Positions 6,918-16,461 of a DNA stretch of 64,000 bases are shown here, piece after piece; position 1 is the first letter of the stretch; each line of letters begins with the position of its first letter. The position numbers and the translations under genes are program-made. Source of the stretch: Aliidiomarina quisquiliarum (lineage in GTDB: Bacteria > Pseudomonadota > Gammaproteobacteria > Enterobacterales > Alteromonadaceae); contig NZ_JAMFTN010000010.1 of the NCBI RefSeq assembly GCF_023922585.1, forward strand, positions 286,828-350,827, written 5' to 3'. The notes below the pieces were generated by a model, which did no database searches, was not told where the DNA came from, and worked only from the letters and a program-made list of their open reading frames with translations.

Positions 6918-9900
6918 CTACATACCTACCATTCGTTGCATACTTTGCGTCCACGACGCTTTAAATGCTGAATCTCCTGCGAACAACTTGTAGAGCTCAA
7001 GTTCATCTTTACGGCGTTGCAGCATAATTTCCTTGAGCATTTTTTCGAAGGCCAAATCTCGATTATGAGGATCTGGGTTGTTTTTGTATTTAGATTCAAA
7101 ATCTGGGTGATTGCGGATACTCTCAGCGATGTTCACAAACTTAACTTTTTGCTCTTCAGGTGTGGCACTCCAGCCCTGGAACCATCGCTCATTAAATGTG
7201 CGAATGATTTCATCCAGCGGGTCAGTTTCTTTATCACCGCCATGCGCCCCACGTGGGTTCGGATTTTGAGGATCAAGCTCCGCTTCTTGGTCACTAAGTT
7301 TTATGCTGTGGTTAAGCTTCACACGTTGCAAACCGTATGAACTCAGATCGACAGAATCGAGAAGCTCATCAATAGCATCTGCATCGGGATCTTCCACTTT
7401 CAATTTCGGTATTAAAAACTTCAGGAACCAAAACAGTTTTTCCCAGCTGACCATTTCATAAGGCATGATAGAAGCCATCTGCCCATAGATTTTAACGAAC
7501 TGTTTGGCTTTAATCTTAAAGTCAACTTTAGCTTCAGCTTCAAGCTCCAGCTCATGGTCAAACCGAGCTGCTGCAACATCAATGATTGGGCTGAGTGTTT
7601 GGGCGTCTTCATTCTTGAAATAACGCGTCACAAAGTCTTCAACCTCATACCACTCGTACACACCGACATCGTCCATTTCATCTTTCAACTCGTGCAGCAC
7701 GTTTATATCTGTAGCCTGGGACAATGACGTTGCAGTGTAGAAAGGGTCGAATGCTGACTGAATATCTTCAACTGAGTTAAAAAAATCCAGGATAAACAAG
7801 TCTTCTGTTTTCTTCCCTAGCTTAGGTGCACTGCGATTTAGCCTAGATAGCGCCTGAACACACAAGACACTGGCGAGCTTCTTATCCACATACATGGCGC
7901 AAAGTTTAGGCTGGTCAAACCCAGTCAAATACTTGTTCGCAACCACTAAAAGTCGATACTCATCGGTATCAAACATATCTTTGGTATCTGACTCGGCAAA
8001 ACCATTAATATCTGCTTCGGTATATTCAATACCTTCAACTTCTTTGGTTCCTGAGAAAGCAATGGCAACTTTAAAGGGGTTCCCTTGCTCCTCAAGTATC
8101 CGCCTTATCGCTTTGTAGTATCGAATGGCCGTCTCAATATTTTGAGTGACCACCATTCCCTTACCTTTACCTTTGAGCTTTTTCGCATTCACAACATGTG
8201 GAACAAAATGCTCCAGCATAATCTCTGCTTTGGTATCAATTGTTTGCTGGCTTCGCTCTACATAAGCTCTGAGTTTTTTCTGCGCCTTTTTGGTATCAAA
8301 CTCAGGGTTATCAGCGATTGATTTCTCAATCTCATAATAACTTTTGTATGTCGTATAATTTGCCAGCACATCCAAGATGAAACCTTCTTCAATGGCTTGT
8401 TTCATCGAATACAAGTGAAACGGCTTGAAAGAGCCATCTTCTTGGCGCTGGCCAAATTTCTCCAAAGTGCTGTTTTTTGGTGTTGCAGTAAATGCCAGGT
8501 ACGACGCATTCCCACGCATCTTGCGTGATTTCATCGCCTGAAGGATTTTATCCTGGGCATCTTCGGCCTCTTCGATTTCAGATTTGCCCATCGCTCGGTT
8601 CATATTGTCATGCGCCGAACCAGACTGTGAGCTGTGTGCTTCATCAATAATCACCGCAAAGCGCTTGTCACTGAGATCGGCGATACCATCAATAATGAAC
8701 GGAAATTTCTGAATCGTCGTTATAATGATCTTTTTGCCATTCTCCAGCGCCTGCTTAAGCTCAGAAGACTTGTTCGCCGGGGCAATAATGTTCTTTACTT
8801 CAGAAAACTCTTTAATGTTATCCCGCAGCTGCTTGTCCAATAGGCGTCTATCGGTGACCACAATCACAGAGTCAAACAATGGCTGCTCCAAGCTTTTTCC
8901 GCCTGCCACATCAGACGAAGCAGGATAGGTTTCAATTAACTGATAAGCAGCCCAGGTAATCGAATTAGACTTACCTGAACCGGCAGAGTGTTGAATTAAG
9001 TAAGTCTGACCGACACCGTGCAGGGCGGCATGGTCCACCAATTTTCTCACCACATCCAATTGGTGGTATCGAGGAAAGAACAGGGTTCGCTTTGGTAATG
9101 GATCTTTGCTTGACCCATCCAGACGCACAAAATGCTGAATAATATTCGCCAAGCTTTCTTTGGTGAATACTTCTTGCCATAGGTATGCCGTTTTATGGCC
9201 CCCTATACCGTCAAAAGAGCGATTCGGCGGATTGCCTTGGCCAAGATTGTGACCTTTATTGAACGGCAAGAAGAAGGTACTGCTACCTGATAACTTGGTG
9301 GTCATATACACTTCGTCGGTATCGACCGCCATATGCACTAGGCAGCGGCCAAAGGTCAGCAATGGCTGAGTTGCATCCCGATCATCTCGATACTGCTTTT
9401 GGCCGTGATAACGTGCTGTTTGCCCGGTCCATGCGTTCTTCAACTCCAGCGTTATCAAGGGTATTCCGTTGATAAACAATACCATGTCGATTTCTTGTAG
9501 GGGATTTACCATGGAATAGCGCACTTGGCGAGTACAACTAAACACGTTATCTGCAAAGTTTTGCTTTACCTTCTCACTACTACTTGCCAAAGGGGCTGGA
9601 TAGAGCAAATTGAAATGAGCATCGTCTACACTGAGCCCTTTCTTAAGTAAATGAAGGATGCCGTGCTTCTTAATCAGTCGGTCAAATCGTTCGAGTAACT
9701 TACGCTGCCAATCTGAGGGGTTGTTCTTTTGCAGTTTGGCCAGCTCTACTTCTTGTGTCTTTTGCAGAAATTGCCAGAAGAAACGCTCATCAATGGCATA
9801 TTGCATATTGAAGTCTGATGCGAAACCAACCTGATAAAACCTATTGTGAAAATCAGGTGCAATTTCTTGCACGCCTGCTTTGAGCTCTTCCAGAGTTGTA

Positions 9901-9959
9901 CCCGTTAAACACTTCTCAATCGCCGACTCTAATGCTTGCTCATTAGTTTGACTAACCAT
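6918..9959 (-). CDS. hsdR: type I restriction enzyme, R subunit
   Basis: Motor and nuclease subunit of the type I RM complex, 1013 aa, a normal HsdR length. Visible elements: the PD-(D/E)xK nuclease (D158 in QEIDMVLF, then LELK at 171-174), Walker A (HSAGSGKS, 324-331), DEAH box (439-442) with the SF2 helicase motif III-like LAFTAT, and motif VI-like SRLNRS. The C-terminal region from about 800 to 1013 is the helical domain that contacts the methylase core. It is separated from hsdM/hsdS by the EndoNuc remnant, DUF3800 and nuclease-fold genes. A 177-bp gap precedes it, in which I see no gene. Confidence 0.95.
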   Translation of the reverse strand: MVSQTNEQALESAIEKCLTGTTLEELKAGVQEIAPDFHNRFYQVGFASDFNMQYAIDERFFWQFLQKTQEVELAKLQKNNPSDWQRKLLERFDRLIKKHGILHLLKKGLSVDDAHFNLLYPAPLASSSEKVKQNFADNVFSCTRQVRYSMVNPLQEIDMVLFINGIPLITLELKNAWTGQTARYHGQKQYRDDRDATQPLLTFGRCLVHMAVDTDEVYMTTKLSGSSTFFLPFNKGHNLGQGNPPNRSFDGIGGHKTAYLWQEVFTKESLANIIQHFVRLDGSSKDPLPKRTLFFPRYHQLDVVRKLVDHAALHGVGQTYLIQHSAGSGKSNSITWAAYQLIETYPASSDVAGGKSLEQPLFDSVIVVTDRRLLDKQLRDNIKEFSEVKNIIAPANKSSELKQALENGKKIIITTIQKFPFIIDGIADLSDKRFAVIIDEAHSSQSGSAHDNMNRAMGKSEIEEAEDAQDKILQAMKSRKMRGNASYLAFTATPKNSTLEKFGQRQEDGSFKPFHLYSMKQAIEEGFILDVLANYTTYKSYYEIEKSIADNPEFDTKKAQKKLRAYVERSQQTIDTKAEIMLEHFVPHVVNAKKLKGKGKGMVVTQNIETAIRYYKAIRRILEEQGNPFKVAIAFSGTKEVEGIEYTEADINGFAESDTKDMFDTDEYRLLVVANKYLTGFDQPKLCAMYVDKKLASVLCVQALSRLNRSAPKLGKKTEDLFILDFFNSVEDIQSAFDPFYTATSLSQATDINVLHELKDEMDDVGVYEWYEVEDFVTRYFKNEDAQTLSPIIDVAAARFDHELELEAEAKVDFKIKAKQFVKIYGQMASIMPYEMVSWEKLFWFLKFLIPKLKVEDPDADAIDELLDSVDLSSYGLQRVKLNHSIKLSDQEAELDPQNPNPRGAHGGDKETDPLDEIIRTFNERWFQGWSATPEEQKVKFVNIAESIRNHPDFESKYKNNPDPHNRDLAFEKMLKEIMLQRRKDELELYKLFAGDSAFKASWTQSMQRMVGM

Positions 9960-10136
9960 ACTTATTCCCTAAACTTACCGTTTTAACCCATATGACACGA
10001 AAAAAAGTCTATCATTACCATTGACAGAACACCCTAAATTAGTTCAAACTTCCAATCGCTCACCTACTACTAAGTAGAAAGAGGTGACCGTATCGCCCGG
10101 TCCACAATAGGCGACCATTTCTTTTCATGCTGCGCT

Positions 10137-10679
10137 TCAAAACCATTCACATCCTGTTAACTCGACATCGCCACGACAATAATTGTTATAGCGTTTTTCA
10201 AAGTCCCTTCGCTTCCCGTCATGAGTGATGTAAAAGCTCGTTACCAAAAACGTATTTGACCTACCTAATTTCTGCAATATCACAACAAAGTCTTCTTCGT
10301 GTGCCCATAAGTACAGGCGAATATCCCTTTTTTGATTCGACTCCCTGTGATAGAACAACTTAACAGACTCGTGATCGTGATTAATCAGCATCTGTTTTAC
10401 CCACTCTAATCGGCATGCTCGATCAAAATCGGGGTAACGCCCAATCACTTTCCACAAACGTTTACCATTCTCCCAGACCTGCTCTTTCTCATCACGAGTG
10501 GTTAAATGCCAAAAATCTAACTCTTTACCCTCGTCCTTACGATAGCTTCTAGGTTCGATGTAAATGCTATTGGCTAGGTAGGTGCGACTGGCAACAAAGT
10601 CCCTATGAAATATGCCATACAAGCAATCAATAATCTTCGTTGCATCAACCTTCGAAAAATCAAGTGGGGTACTAAGCAT
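10137..10679 (-). CDS. PBECR/RelE-like nuclease-fold protein (putative toxin)
   Basis: Protein of 180 aa; the start at 10679 is chosen because the ATG has an AAGGAGAG site and overlaps the stop of the DUF3800 gene by 8 nt. The C-terminal half resembles the phage-encoded Barnase-EndoU-ColicinE5/D-RelE-like fold: DFDRACRLEWVKQMLIN, then IRLYLWAHEEDFVVILQKL and TFLVTSFYITHDGKRRDFEK, a familiar 'HxT..R.eRi.W...yLlTaY' arrangement. The FWHLTTR segment upstream could hold a catalytic His/Arg. Such folds are usually RNases or nucleases. The family call comes from motif memory and is moderate. Translational coupling with DUF3800 suggests they act together. Confidence 0.5.
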   Translation of the reverse strand: MLSTPLDFSKVDATKIIDCLYGIFHRDFVASRTYLANSIYIEPRSYRKDEGKELDFWHLTTRDEKEQVWENGKRLWKVIGRYPDFDRACRLEWVKQMLINHDHESVKLFYHRESNQKRDIRLYLWAHEEDFVVILQKLGRSNTFLVTSFYITHDGKRRDFEKRYNNYCRGDVELTGCEWF

Positions 10680-11373
10680 TGCCTCTCCTTGGCTGAAAGC
10701 GGAAGATATTGAACTGCTCCTCCCAAGGTGGTGTAGCGTAATCAAGTGAATACCCAAGCTTAGATTCCAGATACTCAACAAACTGTTTCTTTATAGCACT
10801 GGCGTGTTCTATATCCTTACGATTCCGATACGCAACAGCGCCAATCAGTAAATCACAGAGTTGGATTAATTGAACTTCATAGGATTGAACAATGGTAGCT
10901 ACAGCACTTAACTGCCAGTACGTACGATTTTGCAAAACCTCACAAAGCTTGCGCGTTTTTTCTGCGCCGAGCGTATCCATGTAATCTAAATAAATTCGAT
11001 ATTCATTTTCTTGCTTTAGAAAGTCTCGAAGGGTGTAGTAAAACATCTTGTAGTAAAAGTCACTGTGCGAACCCGCATTGTACTGATGATGGTCAAGAAT
11101 ATTCTTATTCAGCACAACGGTAGATTTAAATTTCACATCGGTATCATCGATAACCATATCAATGAGATCGCGATAAAGTGGCCATTGATGCTTGTTCAAT
11201 TTACTCCACTTTAGCTCAGGCTTGTAGTTATGCTGATGTCGCAGCCATTTAATGTGCTTGCTCAGCCTCGTGGCCTTATCTGCGCTACAATAAATCGCAC
11301 CCAGCACCATAATGTCGGCACCATCATGTTCCAAATGGCAGCTTTCATCACAGAATATTTTATAAACCGTCAT
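10672..11373 (-). CDS. DUF3800 protein (RNase H-like fold, function unknown)
   Basis: Protein of 233 aa with the DUF3800 hallmarks: YKIFCDES at the N-terminus (D9, E10), the central acidic IYLDYMDTLG (about 123-132) and IQLCDLLIGAVAYR near 172-185. DUF3800 is predicted to adopt an RNase H-like nuclease fold with acidic active-site residues and is common on mobile elements; no activity is firmly established to my knowledge. It begins 8 nt after the EndoNuc remnant and overlaps the next gene by 8 nt, within the type I RM cluster. Confidence 0.8.
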   Translation of the reverse strand: MTVYKIFCDESCHLEHDGADIMVLGAIYCSADKATRLSKHIKWLRHQHNYKPELKWSKLNKHQWPLYRDLIDMVIDDTDVKFKSTVVLNKNILDHHQYNAGSHSDFYYKMFYYTLRDFLKQENEYRIYLDYMDTLGAEKTRKLCEVLQNRTYWQLSAVATIVQSYEVQLIQLCDLLIGAVAYRNRKDIEHASAIKKQFVEYLESKLGYSLDYATPPWEEQFNIFRFQPRRGNA

Positions 11374-11381
11374 ACCCCACC

Positions 11382-11663
11382 TTAATCAAAATTCTTTTTA
11401 TTTAACGCATTTACCGCGCTATCCAGCGCCAGTAAATCTAAGCGTTCACGGCCTGCGTCCAGCACAAAAGGAAAAAGCACAAAGCCATCAAACTCCTTTT
11501 GAATAACCAGTAGCTCTTCACCGAGTGCGGAAGGCTCGTGTGCCAAGCGCAGCCCTGAGCGGGTAAAAAACTGAAGATGCTTGCGCTCAGTAAAGCCCAA
11601 CTCACTGAACTTCTTTGTCCTAACAGGACTAATCCTGTTGGTCTGATGATTTACCGTGAACAT
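11382..11663 (-). pseudogene. remnant of an RM-associated endonuclease-like gene
   Basis: Protein of 93 aa whose first part resembles the N-terminus of a larger PD-(D/E)xK-type protein often found next to type I RM genes: FTVNHQTNRISPV, KFSELGFTERKHLQ, PSALGEELLVIQKEFDGF and ERLDLLALD. Full relatives continue with the nuclease core (an IENKLD-type strand) and exceed 300 residues. Here the chain diverges right after LLALD and ends in an unrelated tail (SAVNALNKKNFD). The joins around FFTRSGLRLA and VLFPFVLD also look inserted. I infer a truncated, nuclease-dead remnant; a short functional protein cannot be excluded. It sits 9 nt from hsdS. Confidence 0.5.
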
Positions 11664-11672
11664 AATCGCATC

Positions 11673-12995
11673 CTATTGCTCAACCATTTCTGGGGTGATT
11701 TTTATTTTTCCTGTCACGGCGCTGTTGATCAGGGTGGTTTTGTATTCTTTGAGCTTTTCGATTTGTTGCAAATAAAAGCCCTCTGCATCATTGAACATAC
11801 CTAATTGATCATTAATAAAATCAACAATAGCTGTTTGTTCAAGAATTGAAGGTAAAGTTATGGGCATTCGTCTGACTTGATCTTGACTAATATTAGGGTC
11901 GACACGAGAGCCTTTGGCTACAATCATCCAATGTGGTCTATAAAATTTCACATAGTAATACAGAAAATTTGGTACTAACTTATGACAAGGTAGAATTGCA
12001 CAAACTGCCTGATTAACTGTTCCACTAAATTTCAGCAATGCATGCTTACCAATTGTTCCTGCACCACCATACATTGCAACACAGACAGATTCCTCTGGAA
12101 CAAGCTTGCATGAAGTCTCCCTTAGAGCCTTGTAGGTGATTTTTTCAGGCGTATCGAATAGTAGGTCATCATTCAAATCCGTTGTCCTTACCCATGGAAT
12201 ATTGCCATTATAGTAAGCTTCAACGTTACCACTTTGGGGAGTACTGCCACTGGTAGTGTTAGTGATATTCGAAATTTTTGTAATATCCCAATGCACTGGA
12301 ATCTTGCCAATCCAATCCACACCGGAGTCTTTCATTGGCACATTAGGATCAAGCCCTTGCGTCACCGCCTGTTGGATGATGATCTGCTTACGCTCTTTCA
12401 GCAGGCTAATTTGCTTCTCTTTGATCGCAATCGCTTCATCGATTTGCTCGGTTTTCTTGTCGAGAAAGTTGGCTATTAGGGTTTGTTGCCCAAGGAGAGG
12501 AACAAACGTCTTAAAACTCATGAATGAATCTTTAGGAATTGTATTTCTTAACCCCCTATATAAAGGCTTTAGGCGTTTTGTTGAATCAAGATTCAGATAA
12601 AAATAATATAGGAACTTATTGTCGAACCCTGCATTTGTCTGGAAAACGGTGTAAGCACCCGTAATCATCCCGTCATAAGAGGACAAACCAACTGTTCGAG
12701 GTGTCTCTTCCACATCAAAGAGACAAAAAACAAAATCACCACAATTAACTTCTTGATATGTATTAAACTCAGCAGGAAATTTCCCCTCAGGATTATCCAT
12801 ATCTCGTTTAATTATGCCTCTAAGGGTTAGAGAAAGAAGGTCATAATCAGCTGACCTTTTACCGACAAGTTTCTTCTTAAGTGTAAAAATATGCTTATTC
12901 GAAAGCAGCTCCCACGAGTCCGGTATATCTCCTAACCATTCTGCCCCAGACTCCTTATAAGACTCATATTTCGGCATCAACGCTAAACGTTCCAT
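11673..12995 (-). CDS. hsdS: type I restriction enzyme, specificity subunit
   Basis: DNA-recognition subunit, 440 aa. Two target-recognition domains are visible in tandem, each opening with the usual signature: YKESGAEWLGDIPDSWE (about 11-27) and MKDSGVDWIGKIPVHWD (about 221-237). Each is followed by a variable region and a conserved helix (FLDKKTEQIDEAIAIKEKQISLLKERKQIIIQ after the first, EQIEKLKEYKTTLINSAVTGKI at the end) that sets the spacing of the bipartite site. The target sequence cannot be predicted by eye. The start codon overlaps the hsdM stop codon, so the two are coupled. Confidence 0.95.
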   Translation of the reverse strand: MERLALMPKYESYKESGAEWLGDIPDSWELLSNKHIFTLKKKLVGKRSADYDLLSLTLRGIIKRDMDNPEGKFPAEFNTYQEVNCGDFVFCLFDVEETPRTVGLSSYDGMITGAYTVFQTNAGFDNKFLYYFYLNLDSTKRLKPLYRGLRNTIPKDSFMSFKTFVPLLGQQTLIANFLDKKTEQIDEAIAIKEKQISLLKERKQIIIQQAVTQGLDPNVPMKDSGVDWIGKIPVHWDITKISNITNTTSGSTPQSGNVEAYYNGNIPWVRTTDLNDDLLFDTPEKITYKALRETSCKLVPEESVCVAMYGGAGTIGKHALLKFSGTVNQAVCAILPCHKLVPNFLYYYVKFYRPHWMIVAKGSRVDPNISQDQVRRMPITLPSILEQTAIVDFINDQLGMFNDAEGFYLQQIEKLKEYKTTLINSAVTGKIKITPEMVEQ

Positions 12996-15424
12996 TACGC
13001 TTCTCCCTGAACTTCCGCCACTTTCACACCCAATATCTGTGCAATAAGACCTTCGGCTTTTTGTTCTAAGTTGATGATGTCGGTTGCCACCTCTTCTAAA
13101 CTACGCAGCGGTTTATGACGGTAGAAATACTTATTGAAGCTGATTTCATAGCCAATTTTCACCGTATCCAGGTTTATCCATGCTTCATCAACATGAGGCT
13201 TTACTTCGTCTAGGAAGTACTGGTAGATGCTTTGTTTCAATGGAACAGATTCTGTGTCACGCAGGTCTGAGTTCGTCTCGTAAGTGATATACTCGCCTTT
13301 TTTACCGCCTTCTGTGGTAGGAACGGGGTAATAACCAAAATCTGGCAGGTCAGCGACTTCACACTCATATCGCTCCAGCAGGTCGTTTAATTTTTCACCG
13401 CTTAACTTAACTACTTTTTTAACCACTTTCTTGGCGGTTTCGTCATACCAGCTCACCGCGTTCAGGATGGCATTTTTCTCAGGTGCTGAAAGCTTAATGG
13501 CGTGGGCTTTTAGTGATTTATCAACTTGGGTTTTAAAGCTATTGAAGTCATCAAATTCAATGCTACCGATGTCAGCCATCAGCGTTTGTGCAGTTTCAAG
13601 CAATGCTTTTAGCGCTAGCCAGTGTTTCACATCAAGCAGTTTTGCCTTAGCCTTGGCATTGAGACTGATGTCGTTATCTTCACACCAAGAAAGAATGTCC
13701 TTCTCAATGGATTTCAAGAAGCTCTTTTTCTTGTCAGAACCATAGCCAGTTTTTTCGTAAACACGTTCGCCGTGCTCTGCGTACACGTACTCCATCACTT
13801 CACTGAGCTGCTTGTCAAAACGCAGTGGGGCTATTGCGTCTTGAGTGAACTTGGCTCTTCGGCGGTCTGGGCGCTCGATAGTGACTTTGTAGTAGCCAAA
13901 GTCGTCATTACTAAACACCTTACTGGCGATACCGATAGGATCATTGTTTGCATCAAGCGCTCTTTCAACATCCTCACACGCGAGGTAATTCTCGGTAATT
14001 TCCGTGATGTGCTCAGGCGCAAATTCGCAGTTTTTGTTACCCAAGTTCTTACGCAACTTACGGTATAGCAAGCTGGCATCAATCAGTTGCACCTTTCCTT
14101 TGCGTGCCTCAGGTTTATTGTTGTTCAACACCCAAATGTAAGTGGTAATACCGGTGTTGTAGAACAGGTTATTTGGTAACTGAACGATGGCATCTAGCAT
14201 GTCGTTTTCAATGATGAAGCGACGAATGTTACTTTCGCCACCGCCCGCATCACCGGTAAAGAGCGATGAGCCGTTGTGAACAGAAGCAATCCGGCTGCCT
14301 AATGGGCTTACGCTCGGATCTTTCATTTTGTTAACCATTTCCATTAAAAAGAGTAGCTGGCCATCACTTGAACGTGGCGTGGCATCCACCACTTCGAGAT
14401 TTCCCCAATAGTCTTTCAGGCTAACCTTAAAACGTGGGTCAATCACATCACTGCCGTCTTTAATGTGCTTCTGTTCAGACGCCCAACTCTTACCATATGG
14501 CGGGTTAGACAACATAAAGTCAAAGCGAGAAGCCGCAAACTCGTCGGTAGACAAGGTTGAGCCTACTTTGATGTTCTCAGGGTTGTTACCTTTGATCATC
14601 ATGTCCGATTTACAAATCGCGTAGGTCTCGTCGTTGATCTCTTTGCCGTAAAGATAAACATCTCGGCTGTCGTTTGGATATTTCTCTTCAATGAAGTTTT
14701 GAGATTCAGTCAACATACCACCGCTACCACACGCAGGGTCATACACTGTCATGGTAAGCGGCAACTGGTCTTTCACTGGGTCAAACACCAGGTGCGTCAT
14801 CAGTTCAATAACTTCACGTGGCGTAAAGTGTTCGCCTGCTTCTTCGTTGTTTTCTTCGTTGAACTTGCGGATCAACTCTTCGAACACGTAACCCATACCC
14901 AGGTTGGTAAGGGCTGGCATCTTGTTGCCATCCGGGTCTTCGACCGTTTCATGAGTTAAGTTTATGTAAGGGGAAACAAACTTCTCGACGACATCAAGAA
15001 GGACTTGCTTGGAGGCCATGTGACGAATTTGCGACTTGAGGTTAAAGCATTCAATGATTTCTTTAACATTATCGCTAAAGCCAAGCAGGTACTCTTCGAA
15101 GTTGGCGAGTAATATCTGTTGGTTATTAGTCGCGGTGTTGAACAGGGATTTCAGAGTCCATTTAGATGTATTGTAAAAGACATAACCACTGGCCGCCTTC
15201 AACGGTTCATCATCAAGCTCTGTGGCTTGCATCTCTTCTTTTTGGAACTTTACCTCTTCAAGCACGGCTTCTTTGGTAGGTTCTAGTAACGTATCTAAAC
15301 GTCGTAATACCACCATAGGTAAAATCACATCGCGGTACTTACCGCGAACGTAAACATCACGTAAACAGTCGTCGGCAATGTTCCAAATAAATGAGATGAG
15401 CTTGTTATGTACACTATGATCCAT
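12995..15424 (-). CDS. hsdM: type I restriction enzyme, DNA methyltransferase subunit
   Basis: N6-adenine methyltransferase subunit, 809 aa. An HsdM_N helical domain comes first (about 10-150), then the SAM-binding motif I DPACGSGG (229-236) and catalytic motif IV NPPY (307-310). The long C-terminal extension after about 500 is larger than in the classic E. coli EcoKI HsdM (about 530 aa) and typical of another type I family. An AGGAAAAGAAA site precedes the ATG. First structural gene of the RM cluster, 113 nt after the WYL regulator, and followed directly by hsdS. Confidence 0.95.
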   Translation of the reverse strand: MDHSVHNKLISFIWNIADDCLRDVYVRGKYRDVILPMVVLRRLDTLLEPTKEAVLEEVKFQKEEMQATELDDEPLKAASGYVFYNTSKWTLKSLFNTATNNQQILLANFEEYLLGFSDNVKEIIECFNLKSQIRHMASKQVLLDVVEKFVSPYINLTHETVEDPDGNKMPALTNLGMGYVFEELIRKFNEENNEEAGEHFTPREVIELMTHLVFDPVKDQLPLTMTVYDPACGSGGMLTESQNFIEEKYPNDSRDVYLYGKEINDETYAICKSDMMIKGNNPENIKVGSTLSTDEFAASRFDFMLSNPPYGKSWASEQKHIKDGSDVIDPRFKVSLKDYWGNLEVVDATPRSSDGQLLFLMEMVNKMKDPSVSPLGSRIASVHNGSSLFTGDAGGGESNIRRFIIENDMLDAIVQLPNNLFYNTGITTYIWVLNNNKPEARKGKVQLIDASLLYRKLRKNLGNKNCEFAPEHITEITENYLACEDVERALDANNDPIGIASKVFSNDDFGYYKVTIERPDRRRAKFTQDAIAPLRFDKQLSEVMEYVYAEHGERVYEKTGYGSDKKKSFLKSIEKDILSWCEDNDISLNAKAKAKLLDVKHWLALKALLETAQTLMADIGSIEFDDFNSFKTQVDKSLKAHAIKLSAPEKNAILNAVSWYDETAKKVVKKVVKLSGEKLNDLLERYECEVADLPDFGYYPVPTTEGGKKGEYITYETNSDLRDTESVPLKQSIYQYFLDEVKPHVDEAWINLDTVKIGYEISFNKYFYRHKPLRSLEEVATDIINLEQKAEGLIAQILGVKVAEVQGEA

Positions 15425-15537
15425 TTTCTTTTCCTGTTCAGTGTTGGTTGCATCCCACTAGGTTGCTGCAACGGCTTCACTATAAATTTAAAATTCTGTT
15501 CTTTCTGTAACGCCTCAATGGCCGCTACATCGTTCGA

Positions 15538-16461
15538 TTAACTTGTTCTGCCCGGCGCAATTCTTAAGTTTGTGACACCATAAAGTGCTTGGCTGTTACG
15601 CAACCAAAGCTGATACTCAAAGCCCATTAATGAGTGTTCCGTAGAACAATCCACATGCCATTGGCGAAGCAAATACCCAGCAGTTGCAGCTCTAATCTCA
15701 ACCTTTAGAACGCCACCCGTCATGCCATAGTCCAGCTCTATCGCTTCGCTGTGCTCAATACGAGGATGCGGCACTAACTCCAGCTCAACAAATCGGTTCC
15801 ATTGCCGGTCTTGGGTTTCGAGCTCGGTTTCAGATAAAGTGGAGTCTTCAAGCACAACCGCTGCTTTAATTCGGGTCAGTACAAAGTCTCGAAATTCACC
15901 ATGTTTGCGGTCAAAACCACGAACGTGCCAACGCAGGCCATTATCCACCAGCGTATGCGGCACAATTTCCCGCGTTGTTTCACCGCTCGATAACGACACA
16001 TAGGTGATACTCAAGGCTTTGCCTTTGTGGATGGCCTCGGTGACTTTCGCTACTATCGATAAACTCGGCTTGTTAAGGTGATAAGGCGCTTCACAAGCCA
16101 GAGGTGGTTTTACCTTTCCAGTGAAGCCATCTCCGTAGCCTTGGCTAATGGTTGCCAGAGTTCTCACAACGTCGTAGTCGAACAAGGGCTCAAAAGCTTC
16201 ACCACGCTTGTGCAACTTGAGCTTTTGGTCATACTCAATGTTGCCTGGCGCAAGCTCTCTATACATTGTGAAGTCTTTCGTTGCTTGTGCAGCAGCTATG
16301 CTGAACCGATCTACTAAGTCTGCCCGTACCGCTTCTCCCTTAAACAATAAGGTGAAATCGATGTGGGCAATGCGATCCCTGGTTGCTTGTGGCAACTGCG
16401 CTATCTGCGAAAGCCTATCTGGCTTCACCACTACCGTTTGTTTCAGACCATCATTTGTCAT
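15538..16461 (-). CDS. WYL-domain transcriptional regulator (BrxR/CapW-like)
   Basis: Protein of 307 aa with an N-terminal winged HTH region (about 15-90), a WYL domain (about 130-200; KALSITYVSLSSGETTREIVPHTL, then RWHVRGFDRKHGEFRDFVLTRI) and a C-terminal WCX-like dimerisation part. Relatives BrxR and CapW repress defence operons (BREX, CBASS, RM) and are proposed to respond to infection-derived ligands. It is the first gene of the collinear block leading to hsdM, so it probably controls the RM genes. Whether it also reaches CBASS, which lies behind a terminator, is unclear. Upstream dyads are listed separately as candidate operators. Confidence 0.85.
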   Translation of the reverse strand: MTNDGLKQTVVVKPDRLSQIAQLPQATRDRIAHIDFTLLFKGEAVRADLVDRFSIAAAQATKDFTMYRELAPGNIEYDQKLKLHKRGEAFEPLFDYDVVRTLATISQGYGDGFTGKVKPPLACEAPYHLNKPSLSIVAKVTEAIHKGKALSITYVSLSSGETTREIVPHTLVDNGLRWHVRGFDRKHGEFRDFVLTRIKAAVVLEDSTLSETELETQDRQWNRFVELELVPHPRIEHSEAIELDYGMTGGVLKVEIRAATAGYLLRQWHVDCSTEHSLMGFEYQLWLRNSQALYGVTNLRIAPGRTS

